Both the position numbers and the translations under genes were made by a program. The notes beneath the pieces are model-generated. The model was not told the DNA's origin, searched no databases, and worked only from the letters and a program-made list of their open reading frames with translations. Positions 1 through 7,234 of a DNA stretch of 14,803 nucleotides are shown here, piece by piece; position 1 is the first letter of the stretch; the number at the start of each line of letters is the position of its first letter. The DNA is from DSAR01 sp034437315 (lineage in GTDB: Bacteria; Chloroflexota; Anaerolineae; B4-G1): positions 1 through 14,803 of the forward strand of contig DAOTUC010000296.1 of the NCBI GenBank assembly GCA_034437315.1. The letters are read 5' to 3'.

Positions 1-8
1 CCCATCAT

Positions 9-105
9 AGACCCTAAAGGTTTCTGCGCTGGTTTTGATGGAAAAAGGTCATTGTTTAAGGCAAAAACGTTGTTTGCGCGGCCTTGAGCAAAACCTTTAG
101 GGTCT
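9..105. repeat. 15-bp perfect inverted repeat with 67-bp spacer
   Basis: The left arm AGACCCTAAAGGTTT (9-23) is exactly the reverse complement of the right arm AAACCTTTAGGGTCT (91-105). The spacer 24-90 shows no gene. A 15-bp perfect match within 100 bases is unlikely by chance. Its role is unknown: it could be a cruciform or RNA stem, a paired protein-binding site, or the ends of a small mobile element. The window starts eight bases before it, so the element may be larger than seen. Confidence 0.7.
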
Positions 106-146
106 CGCCATGCGAAATCCCAGAGAACCCAAATGCTTTGAGTGCT

Positions 147-214
147 GTTTGTAGTGCGTGCGCTAGATAGCGGCTTCAGCGCGCTTTTACGGCGATAAAT
201 CGCCTACTACGAAC
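147..214. repeat. Palindromic REP-like intergenic element
   Basis: A 68-bp element has imperfect terminal inverted repeats: GTTTGTAGTGCG (147-158) against CCTACTACGAAC (203-214), 9 of 12 pairs. Inside are two perfect small hairpins, CGCTA-GA-TAGCG (161-172) and GGCGAT-AA-ATCGCC (191-204), with GCTTCAGC between them. This architecture is typical of dispersed REP-type repeats; from memory, similar GGCGATNNATCGCC-containing elements are common in Chloroflexota intergenic DNA, which I could not check here. Confidence 0.6.
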
Positions 215-281
215 TTGGCCCCAAATGAAACACACCCGTATCTTATTGTCTGGCTCAGCCTTCCAGTCGTGTGCCTATTCC

Positions 282-306
282 GATGTGATGTGATGTGATG
301 TGATGT
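282..306. repeat. Pentanucleotide tandem repeat (GATGT)x5
   Basis: Five uninterrupted GATGT units, followed by a partial GA, form a perfect microsatellite ending about 96 bases before the start codon at 403. Such repeats can change copy number by slippage; no effect on the downstream gene can be shown from the sequence. Confidence 0.85.
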
Positions 307-402
307 GAATGAGCGGTTCTGCCACTGGCGTCAGAACACATTTTCCGGTACAATTTGTAAGACACATCGTTCCAATTTACCAGTCTACCGATATACCAAC
401 CC

Positions 403-894
403 ATGCCAATCCTGATAGATGGACACAATCTCATCGGACGCCTGCCCGACATTAGCCTGGACGATCCCCACGACGAGGCCAAACTGACGGCGCGGTTGCG
501 CACTTACGCCGCCCGCACGCGCCAGCGAATCACGGTGGTCTTCGATCGCGGGCTGCCCGGCGGTCATTCGGCGCTCTCCGGCGGCGGCGTGGAGGTGGTG
601 TTCGCCCCGAGCGGGCGCACCGCCGACGCGATCCTGTGCGAGCGCATCCGCCGGGCGCGCCACCCGCGCCGCCTGACGGTGGTGACCTCGGACCGGGAGG
701 TGGTCGCCGCGGCCCAGTCACGGCGGGCGCAGGTGGTGCGTTCCGACACGTTCGCCCACGTGCTCAACGCCTCCCGGGACAAGCGCCAGGCGAGCGGATT
801 AGACGAAGCGTCGGATGAAGAACTGGACAAGCCCAAAGGCCAACTGTCGGCCGAGGAGGTCGAGGCGTGGTTGAAGATCTTTGGAGAAGCATGA
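403..894 (+). CDS. YacP/Rae1-like NYN-domain ribonuclease
   Basis: This 163-residue protein fits the NYN_YacP family (PIN-like fold), whose best-studied member, Bacillus Rae1/YacP, is a ribosome-associated mRNA endonuclease. The N-terminus MPILIDGHNLIG has the family DGxN start with the first acidic metal ligand (D6). The central strand ends in VVFDRG (about residue 50), a later AD pair lies in GRTADAI (about 73-77), and VVTSDREV (about 97) supplies the last acidic site, so the active-site acids look intact. The C-terminal 40 residues are charged, with a short helix at the end. The length is usual for the family. No clear Shine-Dalgarno precedes the ATG, so translation may be leaderless or weak. 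The gene is monocistronic in appearance, with 174 bases before the next gene. The family call is firm; the exact RNA target is unknown. Confidence 0.85.
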   Translation: MPILIDGHNLIGRLPDISLDDPHDEAKLTARLRTYAARTRQRITVVFDRGLPGGHSALSGGGVEVVFAPSGRTADAILCERIRRARHPRRLTVVTSDREVVAAAQSRRAQVVRSDTFAHVLNASRDKRQASGLDEASDEELDKPKGQLSAEEVEAWLKIFGEA

Positions 895-982
895 ATGCGA
901 GATCAACCGGCGCGATTAGCATCAACCCGGCGAGCGCACGGCGAGCAGTAAAAATTTCTCGGTCGCCGCCCCATAGAGACTA

Positions 983-1039
983 TTAAAAAATTCGCTCAGA
1001 GGCCCGTCCTCGGCACGGGGGGCTACAGGAATTATTTAA
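983..1039. repeat. Small palindromic element, copy A
   Basis: A 57-bp element is bounded by near-perfect terminal inverted repeats, TTAAAAAATTC (983-993) and GAATTATTTAA (1029-1039), which match at 10 of 11 positions. Bases 986-1013 are identical to the reverse complement of 14776-14803 at the right end of the window. A second block, 1022-1039, matches the reverse complement of 14733-14750 at 16 of 18. The interior contains CCCGT (1003-1007) pairing with ACGGG (1015-1019). On the minus strand it reads as a hairpin followed by a T-run, but no minus-strand gene is present to be terminated. It is 29 bases upstream of the kinase gene and may lie in its leader. Confidence 0.75.
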
Positions 1040-1068
1040 AACACTCTATACCCAATAAGGAGCGAAGA

Positions 1069-1734
1069 ATGGCCAAACACCTGATCCTCGTGGCGGGCAA
1101 CATCGGCACGGGCAAGACCTCGCTGACCGAGCGCGTCGGCGCCAAGCTGGGATGGCATGCCGCCTTCGAGTCGGTGAGCGACAATCCCTACCTGGCAGAG
1201 TTCTACGCCGATATGCGCCGCTGGTCCTTTCACCTACAGATCTTCTTCCTCGGTCATCGGGCCCGCCAACACCTGATGTTAGCCAACGATCCGGCGTCCG
1301 CCATCGCCGACCGCAGCATCTACGAGGACGCCTACATCTTCGCCCGCGCGCTCCACCACCTGGGCAATTTGAGCGAGCGGGATTACAAGGCCTATCAGGC
1401 CGTCTTCGATCTGATCATCCAAAGCCTGCCACAGCCCGACCTGCTCCTTTATCTGCGTGCACCGGTCCCGGTGCTGATTGAGCGCATCCACAGCCGGGGC
1501 CGCTCAATCGAAAGCGGCATCACGTCCGAGTACCTGTCGCTCCTGGAGACGTTCTACGACGAGTGGATGGACACCTTCGATCTATGCCCCGTGCTGACCA
1601 TCCGCACCGACGACCTGGATTTCGTGCACAAACCCAGACATCTGGACATCGTCGCCCGGCGTATCCAGGATAAATTGGCCGGGAGGGAGGATGTGATCTT
1701 CCCCGCCAATAACGATCATGAACAAGTAGGATAA
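1069..1734 (+). CDS. Deoxynucleoside kinase (dAK/dGK-type)
   Basis: This 221-residue protein belongs to the deoxynucleoside kinase family, which phosphorylates deoxynucleosides to dNMPs in the salvage pathway. The P-loop is GNIGTGKT (residues 10-17). E34 is in the position of the base-activating glutamate that follows the first helix. DRS (81-83) is the bacterial form of the ERS/DRS motif, and an arginine-rich LID segment, RIHSRGRSIESGI, lies near residues 138-150. The length is normal. Deoxyadenosine/deoxyguanosine specificity is likely from the bacterial DRS form, but substrate choice cannot be settled by reading. The start is supported by AAGGAG (1057-1062), six bases upstream of the ATG. 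The alpha/beta hydrolase gene follows after 14 bases, so the two are probably co-transcribed, although no functional link is obvious. Confidence 0.9.
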   Translation: MAKHLILVAGNIGTGKTSLTERVGAKLGWHAAFESVSDNPYLAEFYADMRRWSFHLQIFFLGHRARQHLMLANDPASAIADRSIYEDAYIFARALHHLGNLSERDYKAYQAVFDLIIQSLPQPDLLLYLRAPVPVLIERIHSRGRSIESGITSEYLSLLETFYDEWMDTFDLCPVLTIRTDDLDFVHKPRHLDIVARRIQDKLAGREDVIFPANNDHEQVG

Positions 1735-1748
1735 TTCAGAAGGGATAA

Positions 1749-2777
1749 ATGATGGAACAAAAACAATACGTATACGTAAAGGATCATCGCTTCTGGTTAG
1801 GGTTGGGCCTGGGTGGGCTGACGGGTTACATCCTGACGCAGCAGGCGTGGGCTCTGTGGCAATTGATCCGCGGAGACGCCCAACCGGCGTTTCAGACGCC
1901 GGTCAACGCGGCGTCGCCCGGCCTGGTCGATTCTGAGGTCGCCGAAACGGAGACTTACATCCGGACTCGCACAATTGAAGACGGCATTGAGCGCATCGTC
2001 TATACCCCCCGCGACCGGCGTTTCGAGACGCCCATCGTGATGCAACACGGGATGTGGCACGGCGCCTGGTGCTGGGAACTCTGGCAAGCGCTGTTCGCCG
2101 AGTGGGGGTGGGAAACCCACGCCCACAGCCTACCCGGGCACGCTGCTTCGCCCACCCAGCGGCCCATCCCCCGCTGCACGTTGGATTATTACCTGGGTTT
2201 CTTGAAAGCCGAGATGGCGCGACACGAGCGGCCGCCTGTGTTGATGGGACACAGCATGGGGGGCGCGCTGACCCAATGGTATCTAAAATACGTGGACGAC
2301 GATCTACCGGCTGCCATATTGGTCGCGCCGTGGGTTTCGCACAGTATGTTTAAAGATGGCTTGCTCAAATTGATCGCGTATGATCCCTGGGGCGTGCTGC
2401 TGATGCTGCTCACGTGGGACGCGACACCGATGAAACGAGATGCACCAGGCAGCGCCGTCCGCTTCCTGGTCGGGCCAAAAGCGGCGGTTCCCTTGTCCGA
2501 GATCCAACCCCGGCTGGGCCCTGAATCGGTCATCGTGATGTACCAGCACAATCCGCCCTTCTGGCATCCGCCGGAGCGCGTGCGTGCGCCGATGTTGTGG
2601 GTCGCGGGCGAGGATGACCCGCTGCTGGTAGAATCGGCCGAACGCCGCTCGGCAGCCTATTACGGCGCCGATTACGTGGTCGCGGAGAGCGCGCGGCACA
2701 ACGTGATGGTGGAGCACAACTACCGAGAGACAGCCCAGACAATTCATACCTGGTTGGTCGAGCGGGGCGTCCAATGA
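1749..2777 (+). CDS. Membrane-anchored alpha/beta hydrolase
   Basis: This 342-residue serine hydrolase has an N-terminal hydrophobic segment (about residues 16-40) that probably anchors it to the membrane, followed by an alpha/beta-hydrolase domain. The oxyanion-region motif is MQHGMWHG (about 97-104). The nucleophile elbow is GHSMGG with S169, the acid is probably D290 in GEDDPLL, and the histidine is H317 in SARHNVM, so the triad appears complete and in family order. The substrate is unknown: lipase/esterase and thioesterase-like activities are all possible. The gene begins with two consecutive ATG codons. AAGGG at 1740-1744 is only 4 bases from the first but 7 from the second (1752), so the second Met may be the true start. 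It follows the deoxynucleoside kinase gene by 14 bases and is followed by a 29-base gap. Confidence 0.85.
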   Translation: MMEQKQYVYVKDHRFWLGLGLGGLTGYILTQQAWALWQLIRGDAQPAFQTPVNAASPGLVDSEVAETETYIRTRTIEDGIERIVYTPRDRRFETPIVMQHGMWHGAWCWELWQALFAEWGWETHAHSLPGHAASPTQRPIPRCTLDYYLGFLKAEMARHERPPVLMGHSMGGALTQWYLKYVDDDLPAAILVAPWVSHSMFKDGLLKLIAYDPWGVLLMLLTWDATPMKRDAPGSAVRFLVGPKAAVPLSEIQPRLGPESVIVMYQHNPPFWHPPERVRAPMLWVAGEDDPLLVESAERRSAAYYGADYVVAESARHNVMVEHNYRETAQTIHTWLVERGVQ

Positions 2778-2806
2778 AGCGCCCGACCGTCTAAAACCCG
2801 CGTTTG

Positions 2807-5800
2807 ATGCCTTTAATGCGCTCCCTCAACCGCCTATTTAATATCCAGACCGCCGAATGGCCCCGGCTGTTGTTTCTCTACGCGATGGTTTTCTTGTTCA
2901 TCCTGGGCATCACCTGGGGCGGGCTCAGCGTCGAGGCCGCCTTCCTGATCGAGGTCGGCGTTGAGAACCTACCGCACGTCATTATCGCCAACGCGCTCGT
3001 CTCAATCGCCGCCGTCGCCGTCTACACCCCCTTCGTCGACCGCGTCGCCAACGACCGCTTGCTCATCTACGTCATCCTTGCCTGCGCGATCCCCATCGGC
3101 GCCGGCAGTCTCCTTCTCCAAACCGGGCGACCGGCGATCACCAATCTGGCCTACCAGATGCTATACCTGCTGACCATCGTCATCCGGCAGGTGTTTAACC
3201 TCCAATGGTGGACCTACGTCAACAGCTTCTACGACACCCGCGCCGCCAAGCGCATCATCCCAGTCCTCATCACCGCCCCGCGTTTCGCCATCATCATTGC
3301 CGGGCAGACGATGGGCCTGTTGCACACGGTGATGATCTCGCAAAACATCATCTGGCTGTGGATGTTCACCCTGCTGCTCGTCGCCTTCCTGGTGTGGCTC
3401 ATGCCCCGCCTGCTGAAAGCCCAACAGGCGCAATCCGCCAGTCAAAAACCGACGCGATCGACGCGGCAATCCTTCCTGCACAACGTTCGCGAGGGATGCC
3501 GCGACGTCTTCCAAGCCCCTTATCTGCGCTGGATGGCGCTATCGACCCTGTTGCTGATGATCCTGTTGGCGCTCCTGGAATTCCGCGCCAGCTGGATCTT
3601 CACCCGACCGGGCAACTTCGCCTCACCCGAGGCATTGTCCGCCTTCCTGGGACGACTCAGCTCGTGGACCAGCTTGATCTTGCTCCCCTTCCAACTCTTC
3701 CTGTTCAGCCGCCTGGTAGCCAAAATAGGATTGGGGAACGCCAATCTCATCTTTCCCGCCAGCGCCCTGGCGACCGGCGCGGCCCTCATCGCCCGCCCCG
3801 GTATCGCGACAGCTTCCCTGGCCTACGTCGACCGCATCATCCTGTTCCGGGTCTTCCGCAACCCCATCAACAACATGCTCTACAACGCGGTTCCCCTGCG
3901 GATAAAAGGACGCGCCCGCGCTTTCATCGACGGCCTGGTCGCGCCCGTGGGCTCGCTGCTGGGCGGCCTGTCGCTTTTGATCGCCTTCGGAGCGGCCGAT
4001 TGGTTCCTCCCGACCCTCATCGGGACGGCGGCGCTCACCTACGCCGCCGCCTCCGTCATCCTGCGCCGGCAATATACCCAGGCGTTGGTCGCGCTGCTTG
4101 AGCGGGAGGATTTCTCCGCCCTGTTCGCCTCCGCGCCCGCCGACCTGCGCGTCACCGATCCGACGGCGCTCACGTGGCTGACCCAGAAACTCCGGGAAAG
4201 CGCCGATAGCGACCTCACGATCTTTATGGCTCAACTCGTCGGCGAGGTGGGTGGAACGCGCGCGACCCCGGCGCTCACCGAGGCGCTCCGCGCGGCCGAT
4301 GAGGCCCCTGTGCGCGCCGCCATCATTGACGTCCTGGCCTCCAACGATGTGCGGACAGGCGACGCCGCCCGCCTGTACACCGATTGCCTGGACGACCCGG
4401 ACGGGCGTGTGCGGCGAGCCGCCCTCACAGCGCTGGAGCGGTGGGCCGGCCCCGATAGCGAGCGTTTCCTGACATCGGCCCTGGACCTGCTTGACGATCC
4501 CGATATCGACGTGCGCGCCCAGGCCATCCCCGCCCTGGTCCAGGCGGGCGACTTTTTCTACATGGCCTCGGCTGTCCAGGCATTGACCCAACTCCTGGAA
4601 GACGACGATCCAGAACGACGGGCGCGGGGCGTGCGCGTGCTCGGCCAGATTGGCGACGTGCGTTTCATCCGCAACCTGGCGCCAAACCTGGCGGACGAGG
4701 ACGATCACGTGCGCCTACAGGCCGCCCTGGCAATTGAGTCCCTCTCACGAGACGGGATGCCGGCGCCGGTCGTCCAGGCGATCATGGCATACGCCCCGCC
4801 GTTGCTGCACGATCCCATTGAACGGGTGCGACTAGCCGCCATCGCCATCCTGGCCCACATCGACGCGCCTCAGGCCCGCCGTTTGCTGGTCGACCTGCTG
4901 ACCGACGCTAGCCCCCACGTGCGAGAGGCGGCGGTCGAGGCGCTGGTGCGCATCGGGCAGCCGATTACGCCGCTCCTCACGCCAGCGCTCCAGGCGCCGG
5001 CGCCCCGGTTGCGCACGATGTCCGCCATCGCGCTCAGCCGCATCGACCGCGAGCAGTTCGGCAATCACGTCGTCGCCCGCCTCGATGAAACGTTGCACGC
5101 CATCTACCTCAACCTCTGCTACGCGGAGGCGTTGACGCCCTACGCCGAGCGCGCCAGCGTCTCCGTGCTGCAGAGCGTGCTGGCTGAACGAAACACCCGC
5201 TCAATCCAGGAGATATTCCACCTTCTGGCAGCCATTCACGATCCGGAAGCGATTGACGTCATCGCCGATACCCTCGCCAGCGATGTCGGCCGGGTGCGGG
5301 CCAACGCCGTCGAGGCCCTGGAATCGCTGACCGGCCCCCAGACCGCCGGGTTGATCGCGCCCCTGTTGGACCCCCATCACAGGCCGGCCGACCTGCGGCG
5401 CACTGGCGAGGAGACGTGGGGCATGGCGCGCTGTGGACAGACGGAGACGATTCGCCGCCTGGTCGGCGACCCCAACGACCCCTGGGTGCGAGGGATAATG
5501 ACCTTCGCCCTGGGCGAAATCGGCGCGGCGCTGGCGTCATCACAGGAAGGGACGACGGATGATTCCGACACACTATCCATGGCGGACATCAAGGCCTGGG
5601 TGGAAAAGGGCCTGGACGATCCGGTCGACGACGTGCGCCTGGCGGCGGAAGCTGCACAATGGGCGTTATCCTGCGTGGAGATCGGCCTGGAGACCGGCAT
5701 AAGCGGCATCGAAACGGAACAAGCGGCGCGAAAGTGGTGTGCAACCGAAGAGGAGGACAGAATGCTCTCAAACATTGAGCGGATCATCTTTCTGAAGGGC

Positions 5801-6262
5801 GTCCCGTTCTTTCAAGGGATGAGCATCGACCATCTCAAGGTCATCGCCAACGTCTGCGAGGAAGTGTTTTTTCCTCAGGGCGACTTGATTTTCAACGAGG
5901 GGGAATCCGGCGGCGCGATGTACGTCGTCGTCAGCGGGCGCGTGGCGATTGAGCGGCCCACTGGCGTTCAACGCACCGGTTCCCTCGTGCGCCTGGCGAC
6001 CATCGAACCCCGCGCCTACTTCGGCGAGATGTCGCTGTTCGACCGCAGCCCACGCTCGGCGATAGCGCGGGCCATCCAGGATACGATTTCGCTCCACGTG
6101 CGCCGAGAACCCCTCGTCGAACTAGCCCGCCAACACCCCGATCTCTCGCTGGAGCTAATCCACGTCCTCAGTCAACGATTGCGCGCGGCCAACGACCGCA
6201 TCGCCGAGTTGACCCGGGCCAAGCCCCGCGAGCTCCACGACCTTTACGACAAAATCTTGTGA
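2807..6262 (+). CDS. NTT/MFS-like transporter, HEAT-repeat and cNMP-binding fusion protein
   Basis: This protein of about 1151 residues has three parts. Residues 1-425 contain roughly ten to twelve hydrophobic segments resembling ATP/ADP-translocase-like (NTT) members of the major facilitator superfamily, including a polar NPINNMLYNAVP/KGRARAFIDG stretch near 345-375. Residues of about 440-960 form a long run of HEAT-like helical repeats with recurring DxxVRxxAxxAL patterns. From about 986 a cyclic-nucleotide-binding domain follows, with phosphate-binding cassette GEMSLFDRSPRSA (G1073, E1074, R1083) retaining the phosphate-contacting Arg; a short charged C-terminal helix ends the protein. It may therefore sense cAMP/cGMP or a related ligand at the membrane. 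Transport is not proven. The start is uncertain: TTG 2804, ATG 2807 and ATG 2816 are in frame and none has a good Shine-Dalgarno. Transcription probably continues from the hydrolase gene 29 bases upstream. Confidence 0.85.
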   Translation: MPLMRSLNRLFNIQTAEWPRLLFLYAMVFLFILGITWGGLSVEAAFLIEVGVENLPHVIIANALVSIAAVAVYTPFVDRVANDRLLIYVILACAIPIGAGSLLLQTGRPAITNLAYQMLYLLTIVIRQVFNLQWWTYVNSFYDTRAAKRIIPVLITAPRFAIIIAGQTMGLLHTVMISQNIIWLWMFTLLLVAFLVWLMPRLLKAQQAQSASQKPTRSTRQSFLHNVREGCRDVFQAPYLRWMALSTLLLMILLALLEFRASWIFTRPGNFASPEALSAFLGRLSSWTSLILLPFQLFLFSRLVAKIGLGNANLIFPASALATGAALIARPGIATASLAYVDRIILFRVFRNPINNMLYNAVPLRIKGRARAFIDGLVAPVGSLLGGLSLLIAFGAADWFLPTLIGTAALTYAAASVILRRQYTQALVALLEREDFSALFASAPADLRVTDPTALTWLTQKLRESADSDLTIFMAQLVGEVGGTRATPALTEALRAADEAPVRAAIIDVLASNDVRTGDAARLYTDCLDDPDGRVRRAALTALERWAGPDSERFLTSALDLLDDPDIDVRAQAIPALVQAGDFFYMASAVQALTQLLEDDDPERRARGVRVLGQIGDVRFIRNLAPNLADEDDHVRLQAALAIESLSRDGMPAPVVQAIMAYAPPLLHDPIERVRLAAIAILAHIDAPQARRLLVDLLTDASPHVREAAVEALVRIGQPITPLLTPALQAPAPRLRTMSAIALSRIDREQFGNHVVARLDETLHAIYLNLCYAEALTPYAERASVSVLQSVLAERNTRSIQEIFHLLAAIHDPEAIDVIADTLASDVGRVRANAVEALESLTGPQTAGLIAPLLDPHHRPADLRRTGEETWGMARCGQTETIRRLVGDPNDPWVRGIMTFALGEIGAALASSQEGTTDDSDTLSMADIKAWVEKGLDDPVDDVRLAAEAAQWALSCVEIGLETGISGIETEQAARKWCATEEEDRMLSNIERIIFLKGVPFFQGMSIDHLKVIANVCEEVFFPQGDLIFNEGESGGAMYVVVSGRVAIERPTGVQRTGSLVRLATIEPRAYFGEMSLFDRSPRSAIARAIQDTISLHVRREPLVELARQHPDLSLELIHVLSQRLRAANDRIAELTRAKPRELHDLYDKIL
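5751..5764 (+). promoter_or_regulatory. Internal ribosome-binding site with in-frame ATG
   Basis: Inside the large fusion gene, AGGAGG (5751-5756) stands five bases before an in-frame ATG (5762-5764, residue 986). This is a better translation signal than that at the gene's own start. Initiation here would give a 166-residue soluble protein consisting of the cyclic-nucleotide-binding domain alone, beginning MLSNIERIIFLKG, which is where a free-standing cNMP domain would naturally start. The sequence is clear; use in the cell is inferred. Confidence 0.55.
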
Positions 6263-6318
6263 ACCAAGTGATGGGAGAAGTGGGTTGGAGGTTGAAGGTT
6301 CGGGGCTGAAAAGTGTTT

Positions 6319-6363
6319 CGCGTCATTCGTGTTCGCGCCATTCGTGTTCGCGTCATTCGTGTT
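6319..6363 (+). repeat. Three tandem 15-bp repeats
   Basis: The units are CGCGTCATTCGTGTT (6319-6333), CGCGCCATTCGTGTT (6334-6348) and CGCGTCATTCGTGTT (6349-6363); only one base differs in the middle copy. The array occupies the gap between the fusion gene and the MinD-like gene and stops 16 bases before the latter's ATG, just before its Shine-Dalgarno. It could bind a regulator or be a simple repeat expansion. Confidence 0.85.
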
Positions 6364-6379
6364 AAGAAAGGACTTTGGT

Positions 6380-7153
6380 ATGGCTAAGATTATCTCTATT
6401 CACTCCTTCCGGGGCGGGACGGGCAAATCGAACATCACGGCCAACGTCGCGGTCCAAATCGCTCAGCGGGGATATCGCGTCGGAATCGTGGATACCGACA
6501 TCAACTCCCCCGGCATCCACGCGCTCTTCCGGATGGACGAGAAAGAGATCGACAACGCGCTCAACGATTACCTGTGGGGTCGGTGTGGCATTGAGGAAGC
6601 GGCCTACGACGTGAGCGCCAAGATCGGCGAGGGGTCGGTCATTTTGATGGCGGGCGGCGTCTATCTCATTCCCTCCAGCATGCGCATCGGCGAGATCACG
6701 CGCGTCCTGCGGGATGGCTACGACGTGGGCCTGTTAAACGAGGGTTTTCACACGCTCATCGACAAGCTCGCCCTCGATTATCTCTTCATCGACACCCACC
6801 CCGGCTTGAACGAGGAAACGCTCCTCTCCATCGCCATCTCCGACCTGTTGATCATCATCCTGCGCACCGATCAGCAGGATTTCCAGGGGACGGCTGTGAC
6901 GGTCGACGTCGCCCGCAAACTAAACGTTCCCCGCCTCTGCCTGGTCGTCAACAAAGCCATCTCGTCCTACAATCCGGCCCAGTTGAAAGAGACAGTCGAA
7001 CAAACCTACGACGCGCCGGTGACCGCCATCATCCCGCTTTCCGAGGATGTCGCCGCCCTGCAATCGTCGGGCATCTTCTCCTTCCGTCACCCCGAACATC
7101 CCATCACCCAGGAGATCCAGAAGATTGTTACCTTCATCGAAACACAGGTATAA
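6380..7153 (+). CDS. MinD/ParA-like ATPase with variant Walker A
   Basis: This 257-residue cytoplasmic P-loop ATPase belongs to the SIMIBI MinD/ParA group, whose members dimerise on ATP and position or partition cargo. The Walker A region is SFRGGTGKSN (residues 9-18). The canonical signature lysine of the KGGxGK[ST] motif is Arg11, while K16 and S17 are kept. The Walker A' aspartates are D38 and D40 (VDTDINSPG), and D138 in LFIDTHPG is Walker B. I see no obvious MinD-type membrane-targeting amphipathic tail, only a short final helix (TQEIQKIVTFIE). The ATG is chosen because AAAGGA lies 6-12 bases upstream; in-frame upstream codons fall within the tandem repeats and are unlikely to be coding. 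Its neighbours, a cNMP-domain protein and a GAF sensor, suggest a role in signal-dependent localisation or sensing rather than chromosome partition, and no parB or parS is present. Confidence 0.85.
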   Translation: MAKIISIHSFRGGTGKSNITANVAVQIAQRGYRVGIVDTDINSPGIHALFRMDEKEIDNALNDYLWGRCGIEEAAYDVSAKIGEGSVILMAGGVYLIPSSMRIGEITRVLRDGYDVGLLNEGFHTLIDKLALDYLFIDTHPGLNEETLLSIAISDLLIIILRTDQQDFQGTAVTVDVARKLNVPRLCLVVNKAISSYNPAQLKETVEQTYDAPVTAIIPLSEDVAALQSSGIFSFRHPEHPITQEIQKIVTFIETQV

Positions 7154-7193
7154 TAGGAACTCAACCCATTCCCGCCGGACTGGGGTCCTGGGG

Positions 7194-7212
7194 CCCGCTT
7201 TGAACGAGCGGG
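7194..7212 (+). other. Hairpin in the leader of the sensor gene
   Basis: CCCGCT (7194-7199) and AGCGGG (7207-7212) form a perfect 6-bp stem with a 7-base loop, 22 bases before the ATG at 7235 and just upstream of its Shine-Dalgarno region. There is no T-run, so it is not a simple terminator. It might affect translation or mRNA stability. Confidence 0.35.
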
Positions 7213-7234
7213 GCGAACCATTACGAGAGGTAAA

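Larger units (their letters stand above)
1..402. other. Repeat-rich intergenic region without a gene
   Basis: I see no credible coding region here on either strand. The region holds three repeat structures (9-105, 147-214 and 282-306), annotated separately. Between them (106-146, 215-281, 307-402) I recognise nothing specific. A TACAAT hexamer at 349-354 could be a -10 box for the gene at 403, but no matching -35 is visible, so I do not call a promoter. The base composition is visibly more AT-rich than the genes that follow. Confidence 0.7.

Noticed and set aside
349..354. TACAAT as a -10 box for the gene at 403
   Set aside because: No acceptable -35 hexamer occurs 16-18 bases upstream and there is no extended -10 TG, so the match alone is too weak.
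983..1039. Riboswitch or attenuator in the leader of the deoxynucleoside kinase gene
   Set aside because: The folding potential is explained by the palindromic element repeated at the window end, and no known aptamer pattern is recognised.
1047..1052. TATACC as a -10 box for the deoxynucleoside kinase gene
   Set aside because: The hexamer is imperfect and the sequence 17 bases upstream (within the palindromic element) has no -35 resemblance.
3623..4708. Long open frame on the minus strand (361 codons) inside the fusion gene
   Set aside because: It is antisense to well-defined membrane and HEAT coding sequence, its composition is low-complexity Gly/Arg/Glu-rich, and it matches no family; it is a GC-rich shadow.
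6329..6379. N-terminal extension of the MinD-like ATPase
   Set aside because: The extension would be translated from the 15-bp tandem repeats; the family starts directly with the strand before the P-loop and a Shine-Dalgarno supports 6380.
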